From: Siphlonurus alternatus
Lineage: Eukaryota > Arthropoda > Insecta > Ephemeroptera > Siphlonuridae
Assembly: GCA_949825025.1 (NCBI GenBank)
Contig: OX463787.1
Location: 17,605,707-17,669,706 of the forward strand
Length of the DNA: 64,000 nucleotides
Direction: 5' to 3'
The first letter of the stretch is position 1; every line of letters begins with the position of its first letter. Below the pieces are notes generated by a model. That model was not told the DNA's origin. It worked only from the letters and a program-made list of their open reading frames with translations, and searched no databases. Both the position numbers and the translations under genes were made by a program. Shown here piece by piece: positions 20,516 through 33,094 of the stretch.

Positions 20516-20671
20516 TGGGTGCGATTCACGAAGAAGTTAACCAGGTTTCTAACCACGTTTAGCTTAACTACGTTTAACTAAGGTTATTTAACATGTAAAA
20601 CAGGTATAGTTAAACGTGGTTAAGCTAAACGTGGATAGAAACCTGGCTAACTTCTTCGTGAATCGCACCCA
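20516..20671. mobile_element. Hairpin MITE (TGGGTGCGATTCACG family), copy 1
   Basis: TGGGTGCGATTCACGAAG / CTTCGTGAATCGCACCCA termini, inner arms AACCAGGTTTCTAACCACG and complement, and short TTAAC repeats. About 156 bp; the second copy is at 41431-41586. Confidence 0.9.
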
Positions 20672-21452
20672 ATACTTACTGTATATATTATACATATAAA
20701 GATTAATCAATCGTGAACTAATGGTAATTATTATTCAGAGTAAAGGTTTTGTATGAAATAATAAACAAATCTATTTAACATTTGCATTTTAATTTTGTAT
20801 CTTTTCTTTATATTTAAAAACAGAATTCTATTTCATATCAGGTAAAATCTGTATTTTTTTATTTTACGAGTTGTTGACTTAAGTCTCTTTATTAACCACA
20901 GATCTAAAGCTGTTAAATTATCACTTTACTGACACTAATGAAAATAATTTAAATGATAAGTACATATTATAGATGCAAATGAATCAGTTTAAAATCAAGG
21001 TTATCCGGTATATAATAATAAACAACTGCAATTTATTTCATGCAGTAATATTTAATGTTTTAACATGAATTGCATTTTATAAACAAGAATTTATATTATA
21101 GATAATCAGAAAGGTGTGTATAAGAAATTTTATTAAATATAAAAAAAACGATTCTTAGTTATATTGCTTAGATATAATTTTATATAATAATTACAGTATA
21201 TGATTTGATACATGATAAAATTAATAGTAAAAGTTAATAAAAATTAACGGTAAATCAATATGAAATGATTTTCTAATCGATTATATATTTTTCCTGGTAA
21301 TTTTACCACATGACTTTTAATAATTGTGGTAAATACCGTTAAGTTTAATTAATGCAATATAGATAAAAAAAATCTATAATACTGTAAATGAAAATAGCAA
21401 TTAAGTTACATATTAATATATCACAATTTATTAATTTATGTTTGTTAGAGTC

Positions 21453-21847
21453 TTTAAGGGTAAGATAACACGAACAATCGATTGTTGTAGTCCCATTTGA
21501 TTAACATGTAAACCTTAGCAACCTCATAATGATTCTGAATTTTTTTTGAGAGACAGTTCTGCACCAAAAAAATATGGAAAAAATTTCAAAACAATCGGAC
21601 GATCCAATTTTTTTTAATTAATTTCTTAGTTTAGGTCTCCATGGGAAAGCCCTACATACTGAAAATTTAAAAAATTCAATTAAAAAAGTTGGATCGTCCG
21701 ATTGTTTTGAAATTTTTTCCACATTTTTTTTGGTGCTAAGAACTGTCTCTAAAAAAAAATTCAGAATTATTATGAGGTTGCTAAGGTTTACATGTTAATC
21801 AAATGGGACTACAAACAATCGATTGTTCGTGTTATCTTACCCTTAAA
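21453..21847. mobile_element. Near-perfect palindrome, arms ~190 bp
   Basis: Termini TTTAAGGGTAAGATAACACG plus AACAATCGATTGTT. Both arms hold GTAGTCCCATTTGATTAACA and GGATCGTCCGATTG-type dyads. A diverged relative is at 25485-25855. Confidence 0.92.
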
Positions 21848-21984
21848 AATATTGAAATAAAATTAATGTATTAGTATACAAAGTGCATCTGAATATATTA
21901 TATAAAACAAGTTTGAGATTCTCCTGTCGTGTTTTTGGATGCCAACATGCATGCAGTCTATGGAGGCATTGTTAAATAAACAAT

Positions 21985-22236
21985 AATTTTTTATTGCATA
22001 GAAGACCCCGAGTTATGTATTGTCATTTTTGTTTCAGATTTTTTTAACTTCTAGCACCTTAAAAATCATGCTACAAAATGCTGTGACGTCATGGTCATGC
22101 AACGTCTTTTCCTATGCTTGTGTGTTCAATATTTGCCTACATAATTACGACGTCACAGCGTTTTGCAGTATGATTTTAATAGTGTTAGAGGGTTCAAAAA
22201 TAGTCTTAAAAACTTATTCAAATATACAATAAAAAA
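21985..22236. mobile_element. Imperfect palindrome distantly related to family G
   Basis: Left arm from TTTTTTATTGCATAGAAG and TCAGATTTTTTTAAC; inner arms ATCATGCTACAAAATGCTGTG / CACAGCGTTTTGCAGTATGAT with GACGTC. The terminal phrase resembles family G. Confidence 0.65.
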
Positions 22237-22875
22237 CATAAACATTTAACTTGTATAATTTTTACCAAATACTTTTCTCTCCAAAAATCTTTTACGTCTG
22301 AAGCTTCAGAGAGGCAGAGGTAACTTTGATGCTGTCATATTAATTAAGGCTTAACCTGAGAAATTTGGACCAAAAATTCGCTACAACAGATTTTCTTCAA
22401 ATTAATTTGGTGGACTTACAACAATCGTTAAATTAGCTCTGAATTTTTTCGGAATTTTTTAACCGTTGGTTTAATTATAATTAATTTATTTAAATGAGAA
22501 TTTTGTATCCTTCCAATGTTAAATTTGTTAATTAGCATTGCAAAAAAACTATACAACAGATTCTTTTACTTTTTTTTTTACTAAAACCTAATTTTTTAGA
22601 CTATTTTTCTGAATTGTTTTCATATATTTTGAACCGTGGCGATGATCGTTTCCTGTATGTGATGAGAAATGTGGCAACGTTCTCAAGGACTGATGTCACC
22701 ACCCCCTCCTAAAAAATTGTTCGCATTCCAATGCAAACAGTGTTGCCACTATAGCCACGCCTCTTGACCTTGACAGAAAAATTCTCAGGTTATACCTTAA
22801 GGTGTATGGTTTGTTTATATGAAATCCGTGCATTTTACCAGGCCAGGCGTATAGATCCAGAACCAAATATTTCGG

Positions 22876-23235
22876 GAGAGACCCTCTTCATAAGGCCAAG
22901 TGAAGCAACGCCGAGCGTGGTTAGTAGTTGGATGGGTGACCATTTTCAACAAAAACCACGTTTCCCACCCAGGGGTAAATCGTTGCGCTTTTCCACTATG
23001 TGGTTCCCCTGGCTTTGGACCATTGTACTTCCGGTTCAATGACAAAAGCTGTAGCGTCCATCCTGGCTGAGGTTTCCACGTTTCCCTCAGCCGCAGGCAA
23101 ATGTCGGGATGGATTTGCAAGGCCGTGGCCGCCCCCGTTCCAGAAGAGCCCGCGAAACGCACAAGTTAGGGTTTCGGAAGGTTCGGGGTTTCAAAGTAGT
23201 ATATAAATAGTAAATAGAAGTATAAATAGGGTTTA
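22876..23235 (+). mobile_element. 5S-derived SINE (altered head)
   Basis: From AAGTGAAGCAACGCCGAGCG it reads the 5S-like GTGGTTAGTAGTTGGATGGG, then the standard body and the tail AGTAAATAGAAG...AGGGTTTAATTAAAA. The sequence 5' of AAGTGAAG differs from the full-length copies. Followed by (TA)n at 23241-23314 and then a 27-bp phrase shared with 32385. Confidence 0.85.
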
Positions 23236-23240
23236 ATTAA

Positions 23241-23243
23241 AAT

Positions 23244-23311
<68 letters not shown>

Positions 23312-23314
23312 ATA
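23241..23314. repeat. (TA)n-rich tail of the SINE
   Basis: TA repeat with TATAAATA interruptions directly after the SINE tail. Confidence 0.9.
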
Positions 23315-23369
23315 GCCAAAAAATTGGAGTGGGGGAAATTACCCATGTCAAATCCAAAATGATCCGCGC

Positions 23370-23484
23370 GTACAGTCATCTCCTTGGAAAATTTCCGTTT
23401 GCAGCCTTGTTAATCACTATAATGCCCCTAAGAATAAGAGATTAACAAGGCTGCAAGTGGGAAATTTTCCATGCGACAATTGTA
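23370..23484. mobile_element. Hairpin MITE, family H, copy 1
   Basis: GTAC-flanked hairpin: CTTGGAAAATTTCC...TTGCAGCCTTGTTAATCA and its complement. Other copies: 24551-24711, 52929-53055, 56863-56985, 62738-62855, 63014-63140. Confidence 0.9.
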
Positions 23485-24550
23485 CATAAACCAACTAACC
23501 ATAAATATATACACTAAATATAGTGTATTATAACTATTACAAGTCATATTAATCTGAAACATTTTCTATCATATTATTAAAAACTATAAAATCACGTAAT
23601 ATTATAAATCCATATACACCCCAAAAAAAATCCTAAATATTTTACATTTCGATATTTTCTTACATGATTTTTCTTATATATATTTTCAAGTGATGTTATT
23701 CTTATAATACATATAGCATATATGGTACACAATATTTTTTTTTGTTTTTTTTTGTATGGATATCATGTATTTTTTATTCTTATAGTGTTTTTGTTCTTAC
23801 ATATTATATATAGAAGAAGTTGGTGAATATGCTTTTAGAAAACACAATAAGGCAGTTTGTGTGTAAGAGTCGAGAATATATATAAGTAAGCAGGGTGCAA
23901 ATAACAGAGAGGGGGTAGGTAAGGGGGGGTGTTTCTTGCCACACTGGTTAGATTTCATCCCATGTAGAATAATTCATGAAACTTCTCTCCCTTCAACTCT
24001 ATATACAACCAAACAAGATGTTCCACTATTTTTTTTTTTTGTATTTTTTATACGTTGCTATATTGTGCAAAGGAAAAAAGGAACTAACCTATGGTTTTTA
24101 TTCGAAAGGTATATACGAAATATTATGTAGTATACATAGGAAATTTATTTAAGGTTAATCATATACAAAACAGTATGATATAAAATATAATAGTGTAATA
24201 TTTAAAAACATTATATATTAAAAACACATAATTAATAAAATCTTAAAATTTTTTTGAACATGCATTTTATTTTTCAGTTTAATACTTTTCAAGTGAATAT
24301 TTATTTGATAAAATCAAATATAATAAAATTTCGAAAAACGTGTGTACAAGTTTGCATTATATATTTTAAACCTTTTGAGCTACGCTGGTAATTTTGCATA
24401 TATATATTATTGTTATAAATATTACACAAATTTTCCATCAAAATGGGTAGTAAATCTAAAAAAATGTTAAATCAATTAGAAGATATGGAGTTATGTTGTT
24501 TTGAAAGCACTGAACTATATACTGTTAGGGAGTTTATTCTTTATATAGAC

Positions 24551-24711
24551 TACACTCGTCGCTTTGGAAAATTTACCACCATTGACATAGTTCCTATTAT
24601 GTCTATGTTTCCCACTTGCAGCCTTGTTAATCACCATGTCCTGTGTTATTTTTACGGGGTATGGTGATTAACAAGGCCGCAAAGAGAAATTTTCCGAGGC
24701 GACTATTGTAC
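24551..24711. mobile_element. Hairpin MITE, family H, copy 2 (with internal insertion)
   Basis: Same arms as 23370-23484. Between the left end and the TTTCCCACTTGCAGCC phrase there are about 35 extra bases. It supplies part of a chance 74-codon ORF starting at 24443. Confidence 0.85.
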
Positions 24712-25484
24712 ATACAGACTCGCAGTCGATGTGTAATGGTAGCTACCAACAATTTTTTACAAGTTCTGTCATTGCTTGTCGCATTCCTTGTTTTTTGTGT
24801 ATGCAAATTCTTAATCTTCATTTTATTTAAATGTAAAATACCTTTGCCATAGCCTTGATTTTAACATTTTTACTACTTTTCTTTCTAACGCTCCAAATTT
24901 TTGTTCACAAAATACTGTGTATAAATATTCATTAATTAGTTTAAATAGAATATATTTTTTATATTTTATTTTTTTTTGTATTTTAAAACATAAATTAGCA
25001 TTAATTTAAAATTAAAATAATTCACAAATGTATTATTTTTAATTCAATTTAGTAAAAGTAATCACATTATTTTCTATTTTTGTAAGTATTGTGCATAAAT
25101 AAAATATTACATTGCGTAATTATGATGAACTGAAAGCACAAATACAGAAAGCAGAAAATATCAATAACGCTCTAATGGTCGTTATCAAGTTAAAAATTAT
25201 CAAACATTAATCAAACGTTATAAGAAATAAAAAATTTGAAATTGGCAATTATTAAAAGTGTTAGTTTAAAGATGAACAATGATATTTGCAACTAGCAATT
25301 AATTAAAGTTATAAATTAAAAAATGATTATTAAATAACCTCATTTATTCATAACAGCAGAACCACATAAGATTATATTATAATACTTTTTGAATGCATTA
25401 TGCTGAGAAATTTTTGTTATATTTTCAACGAATTTGTATTACAAATTGTAATAACTAATATATAAATACGGTTACAATTTTTCA

Positions 25485-25855
25485 TTAATGGTAAAGTAAC
25501 ACAAAACAGCTGATCGACGTAGTCCCATTTGATTAACATGTAAACCTTAGCAACTTCATTATAATTTTCTGAATTTTTTTAGAGACAGTCCTTTTAGCAC
25601 CAAGAAATTGCAGAAAAAATTTAAAAACAGATTTTTTTAATTTAAAGTTTTCAGTATAGAGCTTTCTCATGTAGAGCTAACTTGTAAGTTAAAAAATTAA
25701 TATAAAAAATCGGCTCGTTAGATTATTTTGAAATTTTTTCTGCAACATCTTGAGGATTGTCTCTCAAAAAAATTTAGAATATTATGAGGTTGCTAAGGTT
25801 TACATGTTAATCAAATGGGACTACATCGGATCAGCTGATCCGTGTCAGGATAACG
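25485..25855. mobile_element. Diverged palindrome, relative of 21453-21847
   Basis: Arms share GTAGTCCCATTTGATTAACATG and AGCAACTTCAT / ATGAGGTTGCT. Its inner end has the CAGCTGATC box found in 16692-17068, linking the families. Confidence 0.8.
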
Positions 25856-26939
25856 TTCGTGATGTCCCGAGGTGACGTCGACATCGCCTTAACCTTTCCT
25901 CTCTCCTTGGTGCTAATGCAAGACGTCGCACACTGCATGCTTATAGCGGAAACAAGGTCCATGAATATTGCATGCATTACTCTCTGGGTATCAACAACAC
26001 GCGGCAACAAAAGTTTGTTTTTTTATATCTTCTGTTAGAATTATTTTGTCTTGTGTTTTGGTAAGAAAATATTTAAAACTTATCATATGATATCGTTTTA
26101 ATGTTCTATATTTGTGCATTTGCTGTCTCATATATCCACCGGCTAATTATAATTATATTTGTTTTTTTATCTCCAATTTAAAATTTAAAATATCATTTGA
26201 ACTGAGTGATGATATTAATTTGCGTTACTTGCAAATTGCATTTTTGCAAACACATTTAATAAAAATGTATATAATGATTAATTATTAAAGTTTTACATTA
26301 ATTATATATGACAATTGACTACAATATTATCAATACATATTGTTACGAATAAAATAACAGCCTTAATGGAAAATTTAAAAAATTATTTAAAATTATTATT
26401 TTTTTACAAAAAAAATAAAATTTATAGCTTATATAAAAAATTGTTTTAATAATTAATGTTTACATACTATAATTATTAAATATATTTTAATATAATAACA
26501 AGATATCCGTATTCAACATACGTATGGCAAAAGTACTGAATAGAAAATTGTTGGACGGAGTGATATCTATTGGCGGCATGCAGCAAAATGTCTGCAATTT
26601 AGAACAAAATTTTCGGATACAATGCAAATTTCACAAGATCTGTCAAAGAGAAATAAGATTAGAATAATATTTAATTTATTTTGATATTTAGGATTGATAA
26701 TCTATTTATCTAATCTAAAGCAAGCTCATATATACTAAAAAATCCGAAAATTTTAAATTCTATGTAATATTTCTGAATATTACAGGATTCTATTAAACAT
26801 CGCAATGGTTGTCTGAAATAATTCATAAAACCTTAATTCCAACATTTTACATGCGTCCAGAGCAATTATCTTTAAAAAACTGAGAAAAATTGTCCTTTCC
26901 TTTTTCGCCGTGAAAACATTACAAGGTAAATTTGAAAAC

Positions 26940-27140
26940 TCACAATACGATTGGCTGTTACGGACCAATGAGAGCGCGGTATTGTGGAGGCGCCCGGCGC
27001 TTGATCGAGCGTGCGATGCCGGCTAGCACGTGGCGCCTGTCACTCGTCAGTCTACGTGTAGACGTGCGTCCGGTCTGACGTGCGTCCTGCTGTGATACTT
27101 TGAGGAAACGTTTGTCATACCAGCTGGAGTACTGTTTATA
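26940..27140. promoter_or_regulatory. GC-rich, promoter-like block with dyad CCAAT boxes
   Basis: CACAATAC (26941) and GTATTGTG (26980-26987) flank ATTGG (26950-26954) and CCAAT (26965-26969), a dyad-symmetric arrangement. CpG-rich to about 27080. CCAATGAGAGCGCGG here resembles CCAATGAGAGC upstream of the acetylhydrolase gene. A strong donor (AAG/GTAAGAG) follows at 27411 and another at 27576, so a spliced plus-strand transcript is possible. Confidence 0.35.
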
Positions 27141-28100
27141 CACTTCGGGTAACTTGAAACGTTTGTCAGAATGTGTGTGCTGCTACGTTAACAATCAGTA
27201 CACTTTGAGGCACCGGAAACGTGTGTCATATCAACTGTCAGAATATACACTGCGGGCAACCTGAAACGTTTCTCCTGTAATTTTGTTTTGTACACTTCGC
27301 GTCACTGAAAACGTTACATCATGATGGGGTGTTTGAACGTATAGACTGTGTGCTCTTTTTACCTCAAATTTACAAACTCCTGAAGCTATAGTTGCAACAA
27401 ATAATTTAAGGTAAGAGAGTTCCTTCTACACACCTCTGGAGAGCAGAAACGTTATATTACATAACGTGGAGAACTTATTAGGGGTGTCTTTTCTCCCTCT
27501 TTCTTCATCTCTCAGAACCGTGTCCAAAAGTAGAAAATATTGAACGTAATCTCTGCTATACGGCTTATGCTAGAGGTAAGGTTAGTGATGCAGTTTTATA
27601 AAATTGCTTTAACAATACTTGACTGGCATATATGTGTGTGTGTTCTAATGCAGTCGATTTGTACACTTCGAGTTATTGGGAACGTTTTGATGTGTAGTGA
27701 GGAATTTAAACTGAGTGCTCTTTTTACCTTTGAATATTGCAAATATGCATTTATTTTCCTCTTCCAGCTGAAGTTCATTTACTTCTTTAATAGTACCGAA
27801 GTTCTTGCTCTTTATATTATTATTATGTACACTTCGCGTTTTTGGGAACGTTTCATGTGTTTTCATGGAGTTATGAGGGAATTTAAACGTAAAGACGGAG
27901 TGCTCTTTTACCTCTCAGGATATTGGAAAACTGTATCACTGTATATTCAAAAGGTGGCTACAAGGAATGAGATAGGGCAAAATTCTCTTCATGATTATTT
28001 TATGAGCTTACACCTCGGGACAGCACGAATGTCGGCAGTATCGTGATATGATGGGGAATTTGAACTCCCATTAACATAAATGCTCATCTCATATATCTGT
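27085..28100 (+). repeat. Degenerate repeat array (TACACTTCGGG...GAAACGTTT motif)
   Basis: The motif TACACTTCG-N-GNNAC-NN-GAAACGTTT recurs at about 27087, 27139, 27199, 27247, 27292, 27659, 27827 and, weakly, 28005. The copies at 27292, 27659 and 27827 extend to a longer unit ending GTGCTCTTTTTACCTC. Single relatives lie at 46166 and 62258. The 168-codon open frame at 27540-28046 runs through the array and has no recognisable homology. Confidence 0.6.
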
Positions 28101-28970
28101 CTCTACTGGAATTTTATAAAAAGTTATGTTTATTTTTTACTTTGAATATTCCATGCTGATACACCTCTGCTCTTCTGTCATTTTAAAAATATTAGGTTGA
28201 TTATTATTAGTTTTAAAATCTATTAATTAAGTGTGATGTTATACAATATTATTAATTATATGAAATATTTTTTATATAAAATATAATAATTTATCATTTG
28301 TTTACTGTATAAAAATAATTTTTTTTTATTTTTTTCTTTTATAAAAAATACATGATTTAATTTAAATATAAAATTATTTAATAAAAATTAAAAAAAAAAT
28401 TGTTAATAATTTTGGTGTAATTTTTTGCCTCAATTTATATTATTTAATTAAATAATATAAAATTAAATTAACGGTAGAGAAAAAAATTATTAATTAAAAT
28501 TAGAATTATTTAAAATGAATTACTAAATTCACGATTGTATAATTATTACACTCTGCTTATCATCCGACAATATGCAGTACGGATGCTATTTTTTGCTTGC
28601 ATCTGTTCCAATAGCCACATAAATAGAAACTGATTTATTAATAAACGCTATCCAAGATTCATATCAACATATTCATATCAACACAACAAATAATGTTTAC
28701 TAATTTAGATAGATAGGGTTAATTAAATTAGCCTTTTAGGTTAATGACTAATGACAATCTATGTATGGAATCATTTATTTAAAGGTTTAATTAAATTTAA
28801 TAGTCGTATTAATTAAAATTTATATTTTAATTAATCAAATGGATTGAATTTTACACAAAAAATTTTTTCATTACCAGCTGACAAAATACTGTAGCATAAA
28901 AACTTGTGTAAATTAACAAACATTTTTTTTTTTTTTTTCAAGGATACACCCCTAAGAGCTTACAGCTTGC
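28101..28970. other. Very AT-rich sequence, no gene seen
   Basis: Low-complexity A/T sequence ending in a T run (28923-28939) that abuts the SINE at 28975. Nothing else recognised. Confidence 0.5.
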
Positions 28971-28974
28971 GGCA

Positions 28975-29300
28975 GGGTAATGAGTAGGGATAAGGTAGGG
29001 AACGGATGATGGCCACGGCCTGTTACGCGTCCCAGCATTCGCTGAGGTGAGACTGAGGGAACCGTGGAAAACCTCTGTCAGAACGGACACCTCTACTTTT
29101 TCTCAATGAACCAAAGTGATGTCCAAAGCCTGGGGAACCACACACAAGTGCATCACTGCACTGGGTGGAAAGCGAGACGAATTTACCCCAGGGAGGGAGC
29201 AACGTAATTTTTACTTGAAACGGTCACCCATCCAAGTACTAACCACGCTCGACGTAGCCTGTCTTCGGTGATCTAATGAGAACCGTTCAATGCTCGAGCA
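28975..29300 (-). mobile_element. 5S-derived SINE, diverged subfamily
   Basis: The minus-strand head (29292-29240) reads GATCACCGAAGACAGG, then GAGCGTGGTTAGTACTTGGATGGG and TGACC, closer to a true 5S rRNA (which has GTTAGTACTTGGATGGGAGACC) than the other copies. The body retains the GAGGTTTTCCACGGTTCCCTCAG and GGCCGTGGCC modules with many changes. Confidence 0.85.
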
Positions 29301-30484
29301 CACTGGATGCCCACGAAGGTTTCAGTTAAAAATACGTCACAAATCACCGTGGGGAACATGAGCTCTCATATCTCAATTTTAAATATTGAAATGAAGATCA
29401 TTAAAGGTAGTCGACTCGTGAGGTTGATGGAATCCTGCAGAAGCTATACCGACCATTATAATTCAAAATTTTTATCGCTCTTCGATTATACAAAACAAAT
29501 ATCAGCACGTCATATTTATATATATAAATAAAAAAATAAACAATCAATTAAACAAATAATACACAAAACAAACCATTGAAAATTGTCATCTTCCTAGAGT
29601 AAATTCAAATCCAGCTGTTAACATTGTATATTATCAAGATTTTTAGTAAATAAACAAGTCTTATTACATTGAAAACAATAGTTATGCAATCCTATCACGG
29701 TTGGTTTCCAGATTTCCCTCAGTCACACTTTGATTCTAGCTCGTCTCAGTTTGAAAATGACCCATTAACTAATACCAAGAATTATAAAATGATGATTCAT
29801 TTAATAAAAAATATTAGCAGTAATATTAACAGTATTTTGTATATTGTATTTTATTATTATAATTTAAATTTTAATATTTTTTGCGTAAATTTTAAAATTA
29901 TTTAATAATGATATGATTAAAAATATATATTATTATTAAATAAAATGAGAAAATAATTATATATTGGCCTGTAATTTATTTTATTAATTTACGTTACATA
30001 TATTTATTTATAAATTTATCAAGCATTTTGTTAGATTTGTAAAAAAACAAATAAAACATTACAAAATTGAGTACAATGTAGATACAATCAATTTTGTGTA
30101 ACTAAAAGTATTTGTAATATTATAATAATTACATACTGTAGTATATTATTATTATTGAACCCCCTACCATAAAAGAAAAATTTAATATGCAACTAAAGAT
30201 GAGATTTAATATAATTTAGGCTTTACGAGAGTGCAGTGGTTATAATTCTTATAATGTAACTATGTGACTACATGCAAATAATTGCACATTACCGCAGTGG
30301 GTTTTCATTGCGCTTCAAGTCAATTGATATTTACGACTAGCTTTTTCTGGGTTCCCTCAATCATAATCAAAACATTTGCTAGGCTTAAGATACCACGTTT
30401 ACTATATACGCTCACATGATGGTGTTTAATACGTTGAATTTATAATGTTATTATTATAAGGCTACTGATCCGTATTAAATGTCG
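29301..30484. other. AT-rich sequence, no gene seen
   Basis: Short ORFs only, without homology. No defined repeat recognised. Confidence 0.45.
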
Positions 30485-30735
30485 TGAACTCGTACCCAAT
30501 AGGGTATACAGTACTCAAGTTGAAAATTGACGTCATTTACTCACATCCTAAACATCTAACACGTCTAATCCTAATCTTAACAATTAAACTATTTTTTAAA
30601 TATTTCATTCTCAATAAGAGGAAAATAAACAGAAAAAGACGTATTATTGTATTTTTTTCTCTATTTTTTTTTAATATTTACAAGGTAATCGTGCAAAATA
30701 TAATAAAATTAGAGGAGATAAAGCGTGAATGAAAG
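30485..30735 (+). mobile_element. Family B repeat (copy 2)
   Basis: CAAGTTGAAAATTGACGTC, then ACGTCTAATCCTAATCTT and AATAAGAGGAAAATAAACAG, parallel to 19680-19930 but more decayed. Confidence 0.6.
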
Positions 30736-32330
30736 ATCAAATTAAGCTCAACTCGGATAGATCCAAGATGTATATTTTGCAAATTCAATTTCTTTTATTC
30801 GTCCAATTGCAGATACATTTGTTGACAAGCACCAAGAGGTTACTAATCACACTGATATTGACGTGCTTATATTGTAATGTACAATCGAAAAGCAATAAAT
30901 ATGAATTTATGCATAAATTAATATCAACTGAAAATAAAGCATTGTTCATGGGTAAGAAACATCAAAGGGCAAAATACAAAAACAAAATCATTCTAAAAAG
31001 TTCTTATAACAGATTAATATGACAATAAAATTATTGAGCATAAACTTTTTAACCAATTTCCTGAAATCTGCACATTTTTATATATTTTTTAATGATATTA
31101 GTAATTTATTATACATCTGGATACATTATTTATTTAATTACTATTTATATTTAGTCAATTATGTTAGCGACACCTCACACGCCCAGACGGTGACGTCACG
31201 AGGTTAATTGATATTTACATGGGATGACATGTCATAAACACTAACAATGATAAGATCGTATCTTTGTCATTCGAAGAGAATTTGTAATTGACTTTATGAT
31301 GTCATTATTTATAAATAATTGCTGCTATAACTGCAAATCAATTGATAAAATAATTATTAATGTAAATTTTAAAAATTAATTTTAATTTTAAAAATTAAAA
31401 ATTAAAGTAAAATTAATATATATTATAATTTATTAATATTTTTAATAAAATTTTAATTTTTAATAAATAAAATATTTTCTAATATTTAAATAATGATATA
31501 TAATAAAAATATTGTGTATATATAATGAATATTGATGTATTATAATTATATATTTTGAAACTATTGATATAAATAAAATGCAATACAGTTAAATCATTAT
31601 AAAAGTAATGGCTCGTTATAATTATTTATTGGTATTATTTTCACTTACTGCTATACAGTGAGATGTGAAATTGAAAATGAATGGGCTTCTGGGGCTTGTA
31701 TATATTATACAATAATATTAGAGAATCAAGACAAAAGTACAGTAATAACGCTATAAAATTAAGAAATACACAAATCTGACATTAATTAAAACAGAAGAAT
31801 GATAAATAATCGTGACAGTTATTTCACTACTGTAAACCCAGTTTTATTATTATTATTATTAATATATATTTTACATTGCATCCCCTTGTATTTATTACTG
31901 TGAAATAGACACAAGTCCATAATACTATAAACTAAGAGACTTGTGTCTTTTCAATTTCATTTATCAATAAGGCAAGTTGATATTGTCAAAAATTCTTTAG
32001 TTTAAAAAAAAAATGTGGATGCGTAGAAAAAAAGTTGTATCATACTTTATATGAAGCTCCGCTGCAACATATCGTAATAATGGCTTGGATTTTTGTCAAT
32101 AAAGTCTCTCACTGCTTCAATATAGCTGCTTCTTGTATCGCACTAGTCTAGTAAAATCAATGAACAAGAATGCCACTGCTATCTTTTGTCTACTATGAAG
32201 ACAAAATCTTATTTGATACCTTCCATAAATTTATTTTCATTTTATTAACATTTTATATTCATCTTATATATCATGCTATAATTTAGAAGAAATTTTATAG
32301 TATATATATAACATATAATATTTATATTTT
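30736..32330. other. AT-rich sequence, no gene seen
   Basis: Only short open frames in A/T-rich DNA. A TGACGTCACGAGG phrase near 31190 resembles MITE debris. Confidence 0.45.
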
Positions 32331-32900
32331 TTTAAATCAAACCCTATTGGGTACTTCTACTTACTAATTACACACTATAAATTTTTCCCCCACTCCAATT
32401 TTTTGGCCATATTTTTTTTTTTTTTAATCAAACCCTATTGGGTACTTCTATTTACTAATTATATACTACTTTGAAACCCTGAACCTTCCGAAACCCTAAC
32501 TTGAACGTTTCGCGGGCTCTTCTGGAACGAGAGTGGCCACAGCCTTGTAATCCATCCCGGCATTTTTCTGTGACTGAGGGAAACGTGGAAACCTCAGCCA
32601 GGATAATAATAATAATATAATAATATAAATGTTTATTGAGCAAAAGAACATAATACACAGTGATACATTTTAATACATAATGCTCAATGGGTGACTCAAA
32701 AAGGGGATCCCATTCACTAATTAAAGTGTCAAGTCACCCAAATGGACACCACAGCTTTTTATTAATGAACCGGAAGTGCATTAGTCCAAAGCCATGGGAA
32801 CCACATAGTGGCAACGATTTACCCCTGGGTAGGAAATGTGATTTTTGGTGAAAATGCCATGGTCACTCATCCAACTATTAACCATTGCACGCACTATTAG
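32330..32900 (-). mobile_element. 5S-derived SINE with nested LINE tail and a second 3' tail
   Basis: Minus orientation. Reading 5'-3': decayed head (to about 32900), body, then a foreign insert at 32603-32738, then the rest of the body and tail (to 32428), then a 27-bp phrase (32380-32408), then another copy of the tail AGTAAGTAGAAGTACCCAATAG (32340-32375). Two tails in tandem suggest a dimer or a 3' transduction. Confidence 0.8.
32603..32738 (-). mobile_element. 5'-truncated LINE 3' end nested in a SINE
   Basis: Interrupts the SINE phrase CAGCCAGGAT/GGACGCTAC. On the minus strand it ends GCTCAATAAACATTTATATT followed by an ATT-rich tail, a typical LINE 3' UTR with AATAAA and simple-repeat tail. 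About 136 bp. Confidence 0.65.
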
Positions 32901-33094
32901 TCTATAATACGGCATGGAAGATTGCTCTATTATAATCAAGTAATATAAAGGCTGTGTTAATATTTAGGGTTTTCTTGATTCTATTTTAGGCTATTGCTAA
33001 AATGTTTGACATGGAAAAAAAATACTAAATTATATGATTTACACATTTTAATGCAAGGTGAATAATACATTATTAATACGTTACATAATACATA

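Noticed and set aside
22815..23162. Recurring ORFs with peptides such as GICLRLRETWKPQPGW
   Set aside because: They recur wherever the 5S-derived SINE occurs, on the antisense strand of its body; SINEs do not encode protein.
24443..24667. 74-codon ORF beginning MGSKSKKMLNQLEDMELCC
   Set aside because: The second half is family-H MITE sequence and the first half is unsupported by homology.
26524..26667. 47-codon ORF starting MAKVLNRKLLDGV
   Set aside because: Short, no homology recognised, no splice or promoter context.
27540..28046. 168-codon plus-strand ORF
   Set aside because: Runs through a degenerate repeat array, has AT-driven hydrophobic composition and no recognisable motif; strong donor sites fall inside it.
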